NCBI RefSeq assembly: GCF_030406605.1
Contig: NZ_CP129104.1
Location: 3,238,687 to 3,302,686, forward strand
Direction of reading: 5' to 3'
Length of the DNA stretch: 64,000 nucleotides
Origin: Curtobacterium sp. 458
Lineage (GTDB): Bacteria; Actinomycetota; Actinomycetes; Actinomycetales; Microbacteriaceae
Each line of letters opens with the position of its first letter. Positions within the stretch are counted from its first letter, which is position 1. Both the position numbers and the translations under genes were made by a program. The notes below the pieces were generated by a model. That model saw only the letters and a program-made list of their open reading frames with translations. It had not been told where the DNA came from and made no database searches. Shown here piece by piece: positions 9,075 through 16,081 of the stretch.

Positions 9075-9650
9075 GTGGCGAAGGCAGCCCCCAAGACCAA
9101 CACGACCGTCAACCCCACCGAGGACGAGCTCCTCGAGCAGGGCAAGGGCCGGCCGACGCCGAGCCGTCGTGAGCGTGAGGCCGCGAACCGTCGTCCGCTC
9201 GTCGGCAACTCCCCCGCCGACAAGAAGGCCGCGCGTGCACGCCTCAACACCGAGCGCGAGAAGGCCCGCGTCGGCATGGCGAACGGTGAGGAGCGGTACC
9301 TCCCGGCGAAGGACCGCGGCGAGCAGCGTCGGTTCGTGCGCGACTGGATCGACGCCCGCTGGAACGTGGGCGAGGTCATGATGCCCGTGCTCGTGATCTT
9401 CCTCATCCTCGGGTTCGCCGCCGCGCAGACCGTGCTCGCCTCGTACGCGCTGCTGCTCGTGTGGGCGTTCGTGGCGCTGTTCGTGCTCGACTGCGTCGTC
9501 CTCTGGCTGTCCCTCCGCAAGAAGCTCACGAACAAGTTCGGTTCGATGCAGCGCGGGACGTTCCTCTACATCCTCACGCGGGCGTGGCAGCTGCGGTTCC
9601 TCCGCCTGCCGAAGCCGCAGGTGCGCCGCGGGCAGTACCCCGCCGTCTGA
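9075..9650 (+). CDS. DUF3043 membrane protein
   Basis: The 191-residue product belongs to DUF3043, an actinobacterial family of unknown function. The first 100 residues are basic and soluble, with family blocks KGRPTPSRREREAANRRPL and YLPAKDRG; two adjacent membrane helices follow (about 105-125 and 128-148), then a basic cytoplasmic tail. GTG 9075 is chosen because conserved sequence starts at VAKAAPK with AGGA about 7 nt upstream. It is divergently transcribed from the M20 peptidase with 52 bp between starts and followed by a stem-loop at 9668-9701. Confidence 0.85.
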   Translation: MAKAAPKTNTTVNPTEDELLEQGKGRPTPSRREREAANRRPLVGNSPADKKAARARLNTEREKARVGMANGEERYLPAKDRGEQRRFVRDWIDARWNVGEVMMPVLVIFLILGFAAAQTVLASYALLLVWAFVALFVLDCVVLWLSLRKKLTNKFGSMQRGTFLYILTRAWQLRFLRLPKPQVRRGQYPAV

Positions 9651-9667
9651 CCGGGCTCGTCCCCCGC

Positions 9668-9701
9668 GGAGCGCCGCTCGACCTCGGTCGGGCGGCGCTC
9701 C
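9668..9701 (+). terminator. Stem-loop terminator after the DUF3043 gene
   Basis: GGAGCGCCGC (9668-9677) pairs with GCGGCGCTCC (9692-9701); the intervening bases add CGACC/GGTCG, giving a stem of about 15 pairs with one mismatch. It begins 18 bp past the stop codon. Confidence 0.7.
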
Positions 9702-9790
9702 TGCGTGTCGGGCGAGGGCGCGGGCGGCGCGGCGCGGCGCGGGCGGCCCGTCGTGTGCGGGCCCGGACGCACCCGGCGGGTGACGCGGGT

Positions 9791-9875
9791 TGGTCGCACG
9801 ACATGCCGCTCATGTTCGGCTGGGCCGACCGATCGTGCGACCAACTCGACCCGCGCACGGCACGTCGTGCGACCA
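9791..9875. repeat. 85-bp repeat element, copy 1
   Basis: This copy begins TGGTCGCACGACATGCC and ends GGCACGTCGTGCGACCA, near-perfect terminal inverted repeats of about 17 bp, with an internal GTGCGACCA near its middle. Copies 2 and 3 (58735-58819 and 58910-58994) are the same 85 bp long and lie 49 kb away. No reading frame is conserved across copies. Function unknown: a folded RNA, a protein-binding array or a tiny non-autonomous mobile element are options. Confidence 0.8.
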
Positions 9876-9901
9876 GACGGCGGGGACAACACGAGACAAC
9901 G

Positions 9902-9946
9902 CGTCACGTCACGACACGACACGTCACGACACGACACGACCCGACA
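9902..9946. repeat. Nine tandem CGWCA pentamers
   Basis: Nine consecutive 5-bp units CGTCA or CGACA (one reads CGACC) run from 9902 to 9946, directly before the palindrome at 9946-9993. It looks like a slippage-prone microsatellite in non-coding DNA. Confidence 0.8.
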
Positions 9947-9993
9947 CCGGACGGGAGGCGCGGGGCGGACCGGCACCGTGCCTCCCGACCGGT
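9946..9993. terminator. GGACGGGAGGC-family inverted repeat
   Basis: ACCGGACGGGAGGC (9946-9959) is inverted-repeated at 9980-9993 with one mismatch. It sits in the gap between the convergent DUF3043 and pyrD genes, but 230 bp from pyrD. Confidence 0.55.
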
Positions 9994-10087
9994 GGTCGGT
10001 CGGCGCGGTTCCTCGGCTCGCCGTCCACGAGACCGCCAGCGAGCACGACGTCTTTCGCCGACGCGGCCGCATGGCCGCCCTCCGGAG

Positions 10088-10166
10088 GGTCGCGACTCCC
10101 CGTCACCGAGACGGCCGACGGTCACGAACCGTCGCTTGACCACGCCGAGAGCGACACTCCGCGACC
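10088..10166. repeat. Imperfect hairpin sharing GAGAGCGACAC with 37363-37412
   Basis: GGTCGCG (10088-10094) pairs with CGCGACC (10160-10166), and an inner stem CGACGGT/ACCGTCG occupies 10116-10134. The right arm GAGAGCGACAC-TCCGCGACC closely matches 37391-37412. Likely a second family of small structured repeats. Confidence 0.45.
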
Positions 10167-10224
10167 ACTCGCCGGAACCGAGCGGGGTGTCATGACCTCG
10201 GCGGGCCGGCCCCACCCAGCGGCG

Positions 10225-11301
10225 TCAGCGCGCGGCGCGCCGCAGCCGACGACGACGCAGGTGGTTGATCCGCGCCGCCCAGGTCGGCCCCTCGTAGAGG
10301 AACGCCGTGTAGCCCTGCACGAGCGTCGCCCCCGCGTCGATCCGGTCCTGCACGTCCCGCTCGCTCGTGACCCCGCCGACCGCGATCACGCAGAAGTCCT
10401 CGGGCACGGCCGCACGGACGCGGCGCAGGACCTCGAGCGAGCGCGCGGCGAGGGGCGCTCCGGAGAGTCCCCCGGCGCCCATGGCTTCGACGTCGGCCGC
10501 GGGGGTCTTCAGCCCCGAGCGGTCGATCGTGGTGTTGTTGGCGATCACCCCGGCGAGCCCGAGCTCCACCGCGAGCGCGGCGATGGCGTCGATCTGCTCG
10601 TCCGTGAGGTCCGGCGCGATCTTCACGAGCACGGGCGTCCGGCCGGCGGCGTCCCGCACGGCGGTCAGGAGCGGCCGCAGCTGGTCGAGCTCCTGGAGGC
10701 CACGGAGCCCCGGGGTGTTCGGCGAGCTGACGTTGACGGCGAGGTAGTCGGCGAACGGCGCCAGGAGCCGGGTGGACTCGAGGTAGTCGTCGATGGCGTC
10801 CGCGACGTCGACCACGCGGCTCTTGCCGATGTTGACGCCGATGACCGGGCGACCGGGGTTGCGCCGGGCCCGTTCGAGCCGGCGCGACGCCGCGGGAGCG
10901 CCGTGGTTGTTGAACCCCATGCGGTTGACGAGCGCGCGGTCCGGGATGAGGCGGAAGAGCCGGGGCTTCTCGTTGCCCGGCTGCGGCTTCGCCGTGATCG
11001 TGCCGACCTCGACGTGCCCGAATCCGAGCACCCCGAGCCCTCGGATGCCCTTGGCGTCCTTGTCGAACCCGGCGGCGAGGCCGAACCGCGACGGGAAGTG
11101 GATCCCCATCGTCGTGATGCCGTCCGCCGCCGACGGGCGGGAGGACCGCTCGACGAGCCTGCCGATGAACGGCACGTGCGGGATCACCCGGATCACGGCG
11201 AACGCGAGGTGGTGGGCCCGTTCCGGGTCCATGTTCGCGAACACCGAGCGGAAGACGACCTCGTACCCGCCGCGGATGGCCCGCTCGACGCCGACGCTCA
11301 C
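10225..11301 (-). CDS. pyrD: Quinone-dependent dihydroorotate dehydrogenase (class 2)
   Basis: The 358-residue flavoprotein oxidises dihydroorotate to orotate in pyrimidine synthesis, passing electrons to quinone at the membrane. The N-terminal 40 residues form the membrane-associating helices of class 2 enzymes. FMN-site and catalytic blocks include [27 protein letters not shown], and [11 protein letters not shown], whose serine is the class 2 catalytic base. GTG 11301 overlaps the nrdR stop (GTGA), so it is coupled to nrdR as third gene of hisD-nrdR-pyrD. A short basic tail ([10 protein letters not shown]) ends the protein. No clear hairpin follows. Confidence 0.95.
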   Translation of the reverse strand: MSVGVERAIRGGYEVVFRSVFANMDPERAHHLAFAVIRVIPHVPFIGRLVERSSRPSAADGITTMGIHFPSRFGLAAGFDKDAKGIRGLGVLGFGHVEVGTITAKPQPGNEKPRLFRLIPDRALVNRMGFNNHGAPAASRRLERARRNPGRPVIGVNIGKSRVVDVADAIDDYLESTRLLAPFADYLAVNVSSPNTPGLRGLQELDQLRPLLTAVRDAAGRTPVLVKIAPDLTDEQIDAIAALAVELGLAGVIANNTTIDRSGLKTPAADVEAMGAGGLSGAPLAARSLEVLRRVRAAVPEDFCVIAVGGVTSERDVQDRIDAGATLVQGYTAFLYEGPTWAARINHLRRRRLRRAAR

Positions 11302-11777
11302 GCGTCAGCACCCTCGGCGCGGGAGGCTGCGTGGTGGTCGAGGCGGAGCTGCCCGATGGCGTCCTCGAAGTCCTCGAGGGAGTCGAAGGCCTGGTACACG
11401 CTCGCGAAGCGGAGGTAGGCGACCTCGTCGAGCTCTCGGAGCGGGACGAGGATCGCGAGCCCGATGTCGTTCGCGTCGATCTGGCTCGACCCGGACGAGC
11501 GCACGGTCTCCTCCACCCGCTGCGCCAGGACCGCGAGGTCACCGTCGGTCACGGGGCGGCCCTGGCACGCCTTCCGCACGCCGGAGACGATCTTGTCGCG
11601 GCTGAACGGCTCGGTCACGCCGTTGCGCTTCACCACGTTGAGCGACGCGGTCTCGGTGGTCGAGAAGCGGCGCCCGCAGTTCGGGCACTGGCGACGGCGA
11701 CGGATGGAGGTGCCGTCGTCGCTCGTGCGGGAGTCGACGACGCGGGAGTCCGGGTGGCGGCAGAAGGGGCAGAACAT
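11298..11777 (-). CDS. nrdR: Transcriptional repressor NrdR
   Basis: The 159-residue NrdR senses ATP/dATP and represses ribonucleotide reductase genes. An N-terminal zinc ribbon ([17 protein letters not shown], later [12 protein letters not shown]) provides four cysteines; the ATP-cone domain spans about 48-135 ([16 protein letters not shown]). Length matches the family. ATG 11777 is 12 bp after the hisD stop, and its stop overlaps the pyrD start. A TAGCCT overlaps the hisD stop codon 9 nt upstream and could act as an internal -10, but may be chance. No NrdR boxes or nrd genes are visible in the window. Confidence 0.96.
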   Translation of the reverse strand: MFCPFCRHPDSRVVDSRTSDDGTSIRRRRQCPNCGRRFSTTETASLNVVKRNGVTEPFSRDKIVSGVRKACQGRPVTDGDLAVLAQRVEETVRSSGSSQIDANDIGLAILVPLRELDEVAYLRFASVYQAFDSLEDFEDAIGQLRLDHHAASRAEGADA

Positions 11778-11789
11778 GTCGGACCCAGG

Positions 11790-13097
11790 CTACCGGCTCG
11801 TGCGCTCCGTCACGGCGGCACCGTGCGCCGGCAGCTGCTCCTCCGTCGCGAGCGCCACGATGTGCGGCGCGACCTCGGCGAGGGCCTCCGGCGAGTACCG
11901 GATGACCTGCTGCGGCCGGAGGAACGTCGACGCGGAGAGCCCCGACCCGAAGCGGGCCTGCCCACCGGTCGGCAGGACGTGGTTCGACCCGGCCAGGTAG
12001 TCGCCGAGGCTGACCGGCGTGCTCGGCCCGACGAACACCGCTCCGGCGGCGTCGATGTCGGCGAGGACCGCGTCGTCGTCGGCGGTCTGGATCTCGAGGT
12101 GCTCCGGCCCGTACGCGTTGCTCACGGTCGCGGCGTCCGCGAGCGAGTCCACGAGCACGACTGCCGACTGCGGTCCGTCCAGGGCGACCTGGAGGCGCGC
12201 GGCGGTCCCGACGCGCGCCGTGCGTTCCGGGATCGCCGCTTCGACCGCGTCGGCGAACGTCGCCGAGGTGGTCACGAGGACGGCGCCCGCCTGCTCGTCG
12301 TGCTCGGCCTGGCTGACGAGGTCGGCCGCGACGTAGCCGGCGTCGGCCGTGTCGTCGGCGATCACGAGGATCTCGGTCGCCCCGGCCTCGGAGTCGATGC
12401 CGACGCTGCCGCGGACGATCCGCTTCGCCGCCGCGACGTAGTTGTTCCCGGGCCCGGTCACGAGGTCGACCGGCTCGAGGTCGATCTCCGGCACGCCGTA
12501 CGCCAGCGCGCCGATCGCCCCGGCCCCGCCCATGGCGTAGACCTCGTCGACGCCGAGGAGTCCGGCCGCCGCGAGGATCGTCGGGTGCACGTGTCCGCCG
12601 TGGTCTCGCTGCGGCGGGGACACGAGCGCGATCGACCCGACGCCGGCGACCTGCGCCGGCACGACGTTCATGACGACGCTCGACGGGTACACGGCCTTTC
12701 CGCCGGGGACGTAGAGCCCGACACGGCGCATCGGCTGCCAGCGCTGGTGGACCTCGGCGCCGTCGGCGAGGGTCGTCACCGAGCCGGCGGGCACCTGTGC
12801 GGCGCTCGCGGCACGGACGCGGCGGATCGCTTCGTCGAGCGCTTCCCGCAGGGCCGGGGTCAGCCCGGCCACTGCGGCGTGGATCTCCGCCGCGGGGACC
12901 CGGACGTGCGACGGCGCTCCCCCGTCGAACCGTTCCGCCTGCTCGTGCAACGCCGAGGCCCCGTGCTCCCGCACCGCGTCCACGAGCTCGCGTGCGGCAT
13001 CGACGGCGTGCGAGACGTCGCCGGCGGCGCGGGGCATGAGTCGGAGGAGTTCGGCACGGGCGGGCAGGCCGCCGCGGAGGTCGATTCGCTGCATCAT
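11790..13097 (-). CDS. hisD: Histidinol dehydrogenase
   Basis: The 435-residue zinc enzyme oxidises L-histidinol to histidine in two NAD+-dependent steps. Family blocks are VYPSSVVMNVVPAQVAGV, GPGNNYVAAAKR, LVSQAEHDEQAG (zinc/catalytic Glu-His) and SNHVLPTGGQARFGSGLS. ATG 13097 (or 13094) is the start, because a TAGGCT hexamer lies 10 nt upstream and homology starts at MQRIDLRG; a GTG at 13121 would lie upstream of that hexamer. It is first gene of hisD-nrdR-pyrD. The rest of the his operon is elsewhere. Its promoter overlaps that of the divergent glycosyltransferase gene at 13170. Confidence 0.95.
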   Translation of the reverse strand: MMQRIDLRGGLPARAELLRLMPRAAGDVSHAVDAARELVDAVREHGASALHEQAERFDGGAPSHVRVPAAEIHAAVAGLTPALREALDEAIRRVRAASAAQVPAGSVTTLADGAEVHQRWQPMRRVGLYVPGGKAVYPSSVVMNVVPAQVAGVGSIALVSPPQRDHGGHVHPTILAAAGLLGVDEVYAMGGAGAIGALAYGVPEIDLEPVDLVTGPGNNYVAAAKRIVRGSVGIDSEAGATEILVIADDTADAGYVAADLVSQAEHDEQAGAVLVTTSATFADAVEAAIPERTARVGTAARLQVALDGPQSAVVLVDSLADAATVSNAYGPEHLEIQTADDDAVLADIDAAGAVFVGPSTPVSLGDYLAGSNHVLPTGGQARFGSGLSASTFLRPQQVIRYSPEALAEVAPHIVALATEEQLPAHGAAVTERTSR

Positions 13098-13107
13098 CAG
13101 GTCGCCA

Positions 13108-13113
13108 AGCCTA
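13108..13113 (-). promoter_or_regulatory. -10 hexamer TAGGCT of hisD
   Basis: TAGGCT on the minus strand is 10 nt before ATG 13097, predicting a leader of only a few nucleotides. Nothing resembling a Shine-Dalgarno precedes the start. Confidence 0.4.
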
Positions 13114-13155
13114 CCGAGCACCCCCGACCGGCCCCTGCGGCCTGTGGACGGCCGC

Positions 13156-13161
13156 TAACGT
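13156..13161 (+). promoter_or_regulatory. -10 hexamer TAACGT of the 13170 operon
   Basis: TAACGT ends 8 nt before ATG 13170, consistent with a leaderless or near-leaderless transcript for the plus-strand glycan operon. It lies only about 43 bp from the divergent hisD hexamer. Confidence 0.35.
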
Positions 13162-13169
13162 GAGGGTCG

Positions 13170-14630
13170 ATGAACTTCGAGAAGGCGCGACGCCTCGTCA
13201 CCGACCTCGTGCGCGTGAACGAACGGTACGCACGCGACGGCCACTACCGGAACGACGTCCGCGAGCGGCTGGGACGCACGGTCTCCCGCGTGGACGTCCG
13301 CGTGGCGCGACGCGAGCGCGACCGTGCGCCGCTCGCCGCCCGACCGTTCGAGGGGCTCGTCGAGACCAGCCTCGCGATCGCCGGCATCCGCACGGTCGAC
13401 CGGGAGCCCGAGGTCGTCCTCGTCGTCGACGAGCTGCGCGAGGGCGCGGCGTTCGCCGGCGTGCAGACCGCCCTCGCGGTCGCCATCGCACTCGGCGAGC
13501 GCACCGGCCGCCGGGTCCGTGTCGTGATGGTCCGCTGGACCACGCCGGGCAACAGCGCCGCCGCGGCCGAGGCCCTCGTCGCCGAGCGGTTCCCGGAGAC
13601 CCGCGTCGACGGACGTCCCGGCGTCCGGGTCGTGCGTCGCGAGGACGTCCTCGACGAGACGTTCGGCCGCGACGACGTGTGGATCGCCACGCACTGGAAG
13701 ACTGCCCACCCGCTCGACGTCGCCGTGACCGCCGGGGTCGTGCCGCGCGACCGTGTCGTCTACCTCGTGCAGGACTACGAGCCCGGCTTCAGCCCGTGGT
13801 CGACCGAGTACGCCGTCGCTGCCTCGACCTACCGCGCCGGCTTCCGGATGCTCGTGAACTCCGAGCCGCTCCGGCAGTACCTCGCCGAGGTCGAGGACGT
13901 CGACGTCCCCCGCGACCGGTCGTTCGCCCCGCACCTCGACCTCGAGCTGCTCGAACGGGTCGCGGCGGCCCGGCGCCACGAGGACACCGTCCGGGTCCTC
14001 TTCTACGGGCGTCCGAGCAAGCACCGCAACCTGTTCCGGCTCGGCGTCGCGGCCCTGCGCGTCGCGGTGCAGGAGCTCGCGGGTGACGGGCTCCGGGTGG
14101 AGTTCCACTCCGCGGGCGAGCAGCACGGCGACGTGGAGCTCGACGGGGGCGCCGGCGACGTGAAGCTCGTGTCGCACGGGACGATGCCGTGGGACGACTA
14201 CTTCCGCTTCATCGCGTCGACGAACGTGGTGCTGTCGCTGCAGCACAGCCCGCACCCGAGCCACCCGCCGTTCGACGGGGCGATCTCGGGCGCGCGCGTC
14301 GTCACGAACGAGTTCCGCGACACCCGGGGTCACCTGCACCCGAACCTGACGGCGGTGCCGGCGGACGCACGGTCCCTGGGTCTCGCCGTGGCAGACGCGG
14401 TCCGGCGGGCAGCGGCCGAGGGCCCGACCCCGTTCGCTCCCGTCGCCGACGGTGCGCTCGGCGGCCCGCTCGACGCCGCCGTCGACGCTCTCGCCACGGC
14501 ACTGCAGCAGGGCGAGGCAGCCGCCGGAGCGCACAGCGCAGCCGGAGCGCACACCACAGCCCAAGCGCACGACGCAGCCGCCACGACCAGCGAGAGCACC
14601 ACCGACCCCGCCGAGGAGCAGCCCCGATGA
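13170..14630 (+). CDS. Glycosyltransferase, GT4-like (WsaF-type)
   Basis: A 486-residue GT-B-fold glycosyltransferase. The block YLVQDYEPGFSPWSTEY (about 205-221), followed by a nucleotide-sugar half with VLFYGRPSKHRNLF and HPSHPPFDGAISGARVVTNEF, resembles WsaF-like rhamnosyltransferases of surface glycans. The acceptor and donor cannot be read from sequence; rhamnose is a reasonable guess. The last 50 residues are a low-complexity Ala/His/Thr tail with repeated GAHSAA/GAHTTA units. ATG 13170 follows a TAACGT hexamer. The stop overlaps the next gene by ATGA. It heads the plus-strand surface-glycan operon through 19993. Confidence 0.8.
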   Translation: MNFEKARRLVTDLVRVNERYARDGHYRNDVRERLGRTVSRVDVRVARRERDRAPLAARPFEGLVETSLAIAGIRTVDREPEVVLVVDELREGAAFAGVQTALAVAIALGERTGRRVRVVMVRWTTPGNSAAAAEALVAERFPETRVDGRPGVRVVRREDVLDETFGRDDVWIATHWKTAHPLDVAVTAGVVPRDRVVYLVQDYEPGFSPWSTEYAVAASTYRAGFRMLVNSEPLRQYLAEVEDVDVPRDRSFAPHLDLELLERVAAARRHEDTVRVLFYGRPSKHRNLFRLGVAALRVAVQELAGDGLRVEFHSAGEQHGDVELDGGAGDVKLVSHGTMPWDDYFRFIASTNVVLSLQHSPHPSHPPFDGAISGARVVTNEFRDTRGHLHPNLTAVPADARSLGLAVADAVRRAAAEGPTPFAPVADGALGGPLDAAVDALATALQQGEAAAGAHSAAGAHTTAQAHDAAATTSESTTDPAEEQPR

Positions 14631-16081
14631 CCCGCACCACCCTCGTCGTCGTGCCGGTGTACGGCGACCTCGAATCGCTCCTCCGCTGCGTGGACGGCCT
14701 CGTCGAGCACCTCGACACCGACCGCCACCGCGTCCTGCTCGTGAACGACTGCGGCCCCGACGCCGACACCATCGAGCGTGCACTCCTCGACCGCACCGCC
14801 GGCCTCCGGGGGTTCCGGTACGAGCGCAACGACCACAACCTCGGCTTCGTCGGCACGTGCAACCGCGCCGTGACGGAGCTCGACACGGGCAGCGGGCACG
14901 ACGCGGACGAAGCCGTCCTCCTCCTCAACAGCGACGCCGTCCCGACGGCCGGGTTCCTCGACGCCATGCTCGCCGTCCTCGACGAGGACCGCACCGGCGT
15001 CGTCACCGCCCGCAGCGACAACGCCACGATCGCGAGCATCCCCTACCGCCTGACGAACCGCGGCGCGGCCCGCACCGAGGAACGCACCCGCGCGGTCTGG
15101 TCCGCGATCGCGCCGCTCCTGCCCGCGTCGCAGGTCCTCCCCGTCGCGATGGGGTTCTGCTTCCTGACCCGCCGCGAGCTCGTCAGCGAGCACGGCCTCT
15201 TCGACGAGGCGTTCGCCCCCGGCTACGGCGAGGAGAACGACTACTGCCTCCGCATCGCCGCGCACGGCTGGCTCGCCAAGATCGCCAACCACGCCCTCGT
15301 CCTGCACGCCGGCGGCAAGAGCTTCTCGGGCAACCGGAACGCGCTCCGCGCCGCCCACCAGCGCGAGCTCGAGCGGCGCTGGCCGTTCCTCCCGGACGCG
15401 GTGGCCGCCTACCAGCGGCACGGCACGACGGCGACGGAGCGCTTCGCCGACGTGCTCGTCCCGGCCGGTCCGGCAGCGCGGCTGGCGGTCGACCTGCGGC
15501 ACGTCGCCGACGCGGACGCGCTGGTCCGGCGGATCGACGCGGCCTTCGGGGACGGTTTCGCCCTGGAGGCTCGGCTCCCCTCCGGCACGTCGGCCCCCGA
15601 CTCGTGGACGGTCACCTCCGACGAGCCAGACCCGGACGACCTCGTCACGGTCCAGCTGCTCGTCGACCCTTCCCCGGCCGACCTCGTGACGGCGAACCGC
15701 CGCGCAGCCCACTGGGTCCTCGTCGACACCGGCGCCGCCGACGTCCCCTGGTCGTCGGCGCAGTACCGCGCCGGATCGGCTCGGGTCGCCGACCTCGTCC
15801 AGCCGTTCGCGGAGGTCGTGACCCCCGACGAGCTCGACAGCGCGCGGGAGGGCGTGGAGAACAGCATGCTCGCTCCGCTCGACGGCACCTCGGCCGCGCT
15901 CGAACGGCGCTGGGCCGCGTTCCTGCCGCTCGACCTCGCCGCGGCGCAGGCGAGCGCGGTGTCGTCGTCCGACGAGGTCACGCGGCTCCGCCGGGAGCTC
16001 GACGACCTCCGCGCGAGCCGCTCGTTCCGCACCGGCCAGGCCATCGCCAAGGTCGCGTCCCGCCTCCCGGGGCGCCGCTGA
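14627..16081 (+). CDS. GT2 glycosyltransferase
   Basis: The 484-residue protein has an N-terminal GT-A domain (about 1-270): VVVPVYGD, donor-site VLLVND, LLLNSDAVP as the DxD-like metal motif, and PGYGEENDYCLRI, typical of GT2 rhamnosyl/galactofuranosyl enzymes. The C-terminal 210 residues have no family I recognise; a short coiled coil (DEVTRLRRELDDLRASRSFR) precedes the end, as in many surface-glycan GTs. It overlaps both neighbours (ATGA and TGATG), so translation is coupled. It is paralogous to, and the same length as, the product of 31302-32756. Confidence 0.88.
   Translation: MTRTTLVVVPVYGDLESLLRCVDGLVEHLDTDRHRVLLVNDCGPDADTIERALLDRTAGLRGFRYERNDHNLGFVGTCNRAVTELDTGSGHDADEAVLLLNSDAVPTAGFLDAMLAVLDEDRTGVVTARSDNATIASIPYRLTNRGAARTEERTRAVWSAIAPLLPASQVLPVAMGFCFLTRRELVSEHGLFDEAFAPGYGEENDYCLRIAAHGWLAKIANHALVLHAGGKSFSGNRNALRAAHQRELERRWPFLPDAVAAYQRHGTTATERFADVLVPAGPAARLAVDLRHVADADALVRRIDAAFGDGFALEARLPSGTSAPDSWTVTSDEPDPDDLVTVQLLVDPSPADLVTANRRAAHWVLVDTGAADVPWSSAQYRAGSARVADLVQPFAEVVTPDELDSAREGVENSMLAPLDGTSAALERRWAAFLPLDLAAAQASAVSSSDEVTRLRRELDDLRASRSFRTGQAIAKVASRLPGRR

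Larger units (their letters stand above)
9651..10224. other. Gene-free gap of 574 bp packed with repeats
   Basis: No frame here looks coding. In order it holds a terminator hairpin (9668-9701), an 85-bp repeat element (9791-9875), a nine-unit pentamer array (9902-9946), a GGACGGGAGGC-type palindrome (9946-9993) and an imperfect hairpin with GAGAGCGACAC (10088-10166). It separates the convergent DUF3043 and pyrD transcription units. Confidence 0.7.

Noticed and set aside
9902..9946. CRISPR array
   Set aside because: Units are 5 bp with no spacers, and no cas genes are present.
13098..13121. GTG 13121 as hisD start
   Set aside because: The likely -10 TAGGCT falls inside the added segment, and family homology starts at MQRIDLRG.
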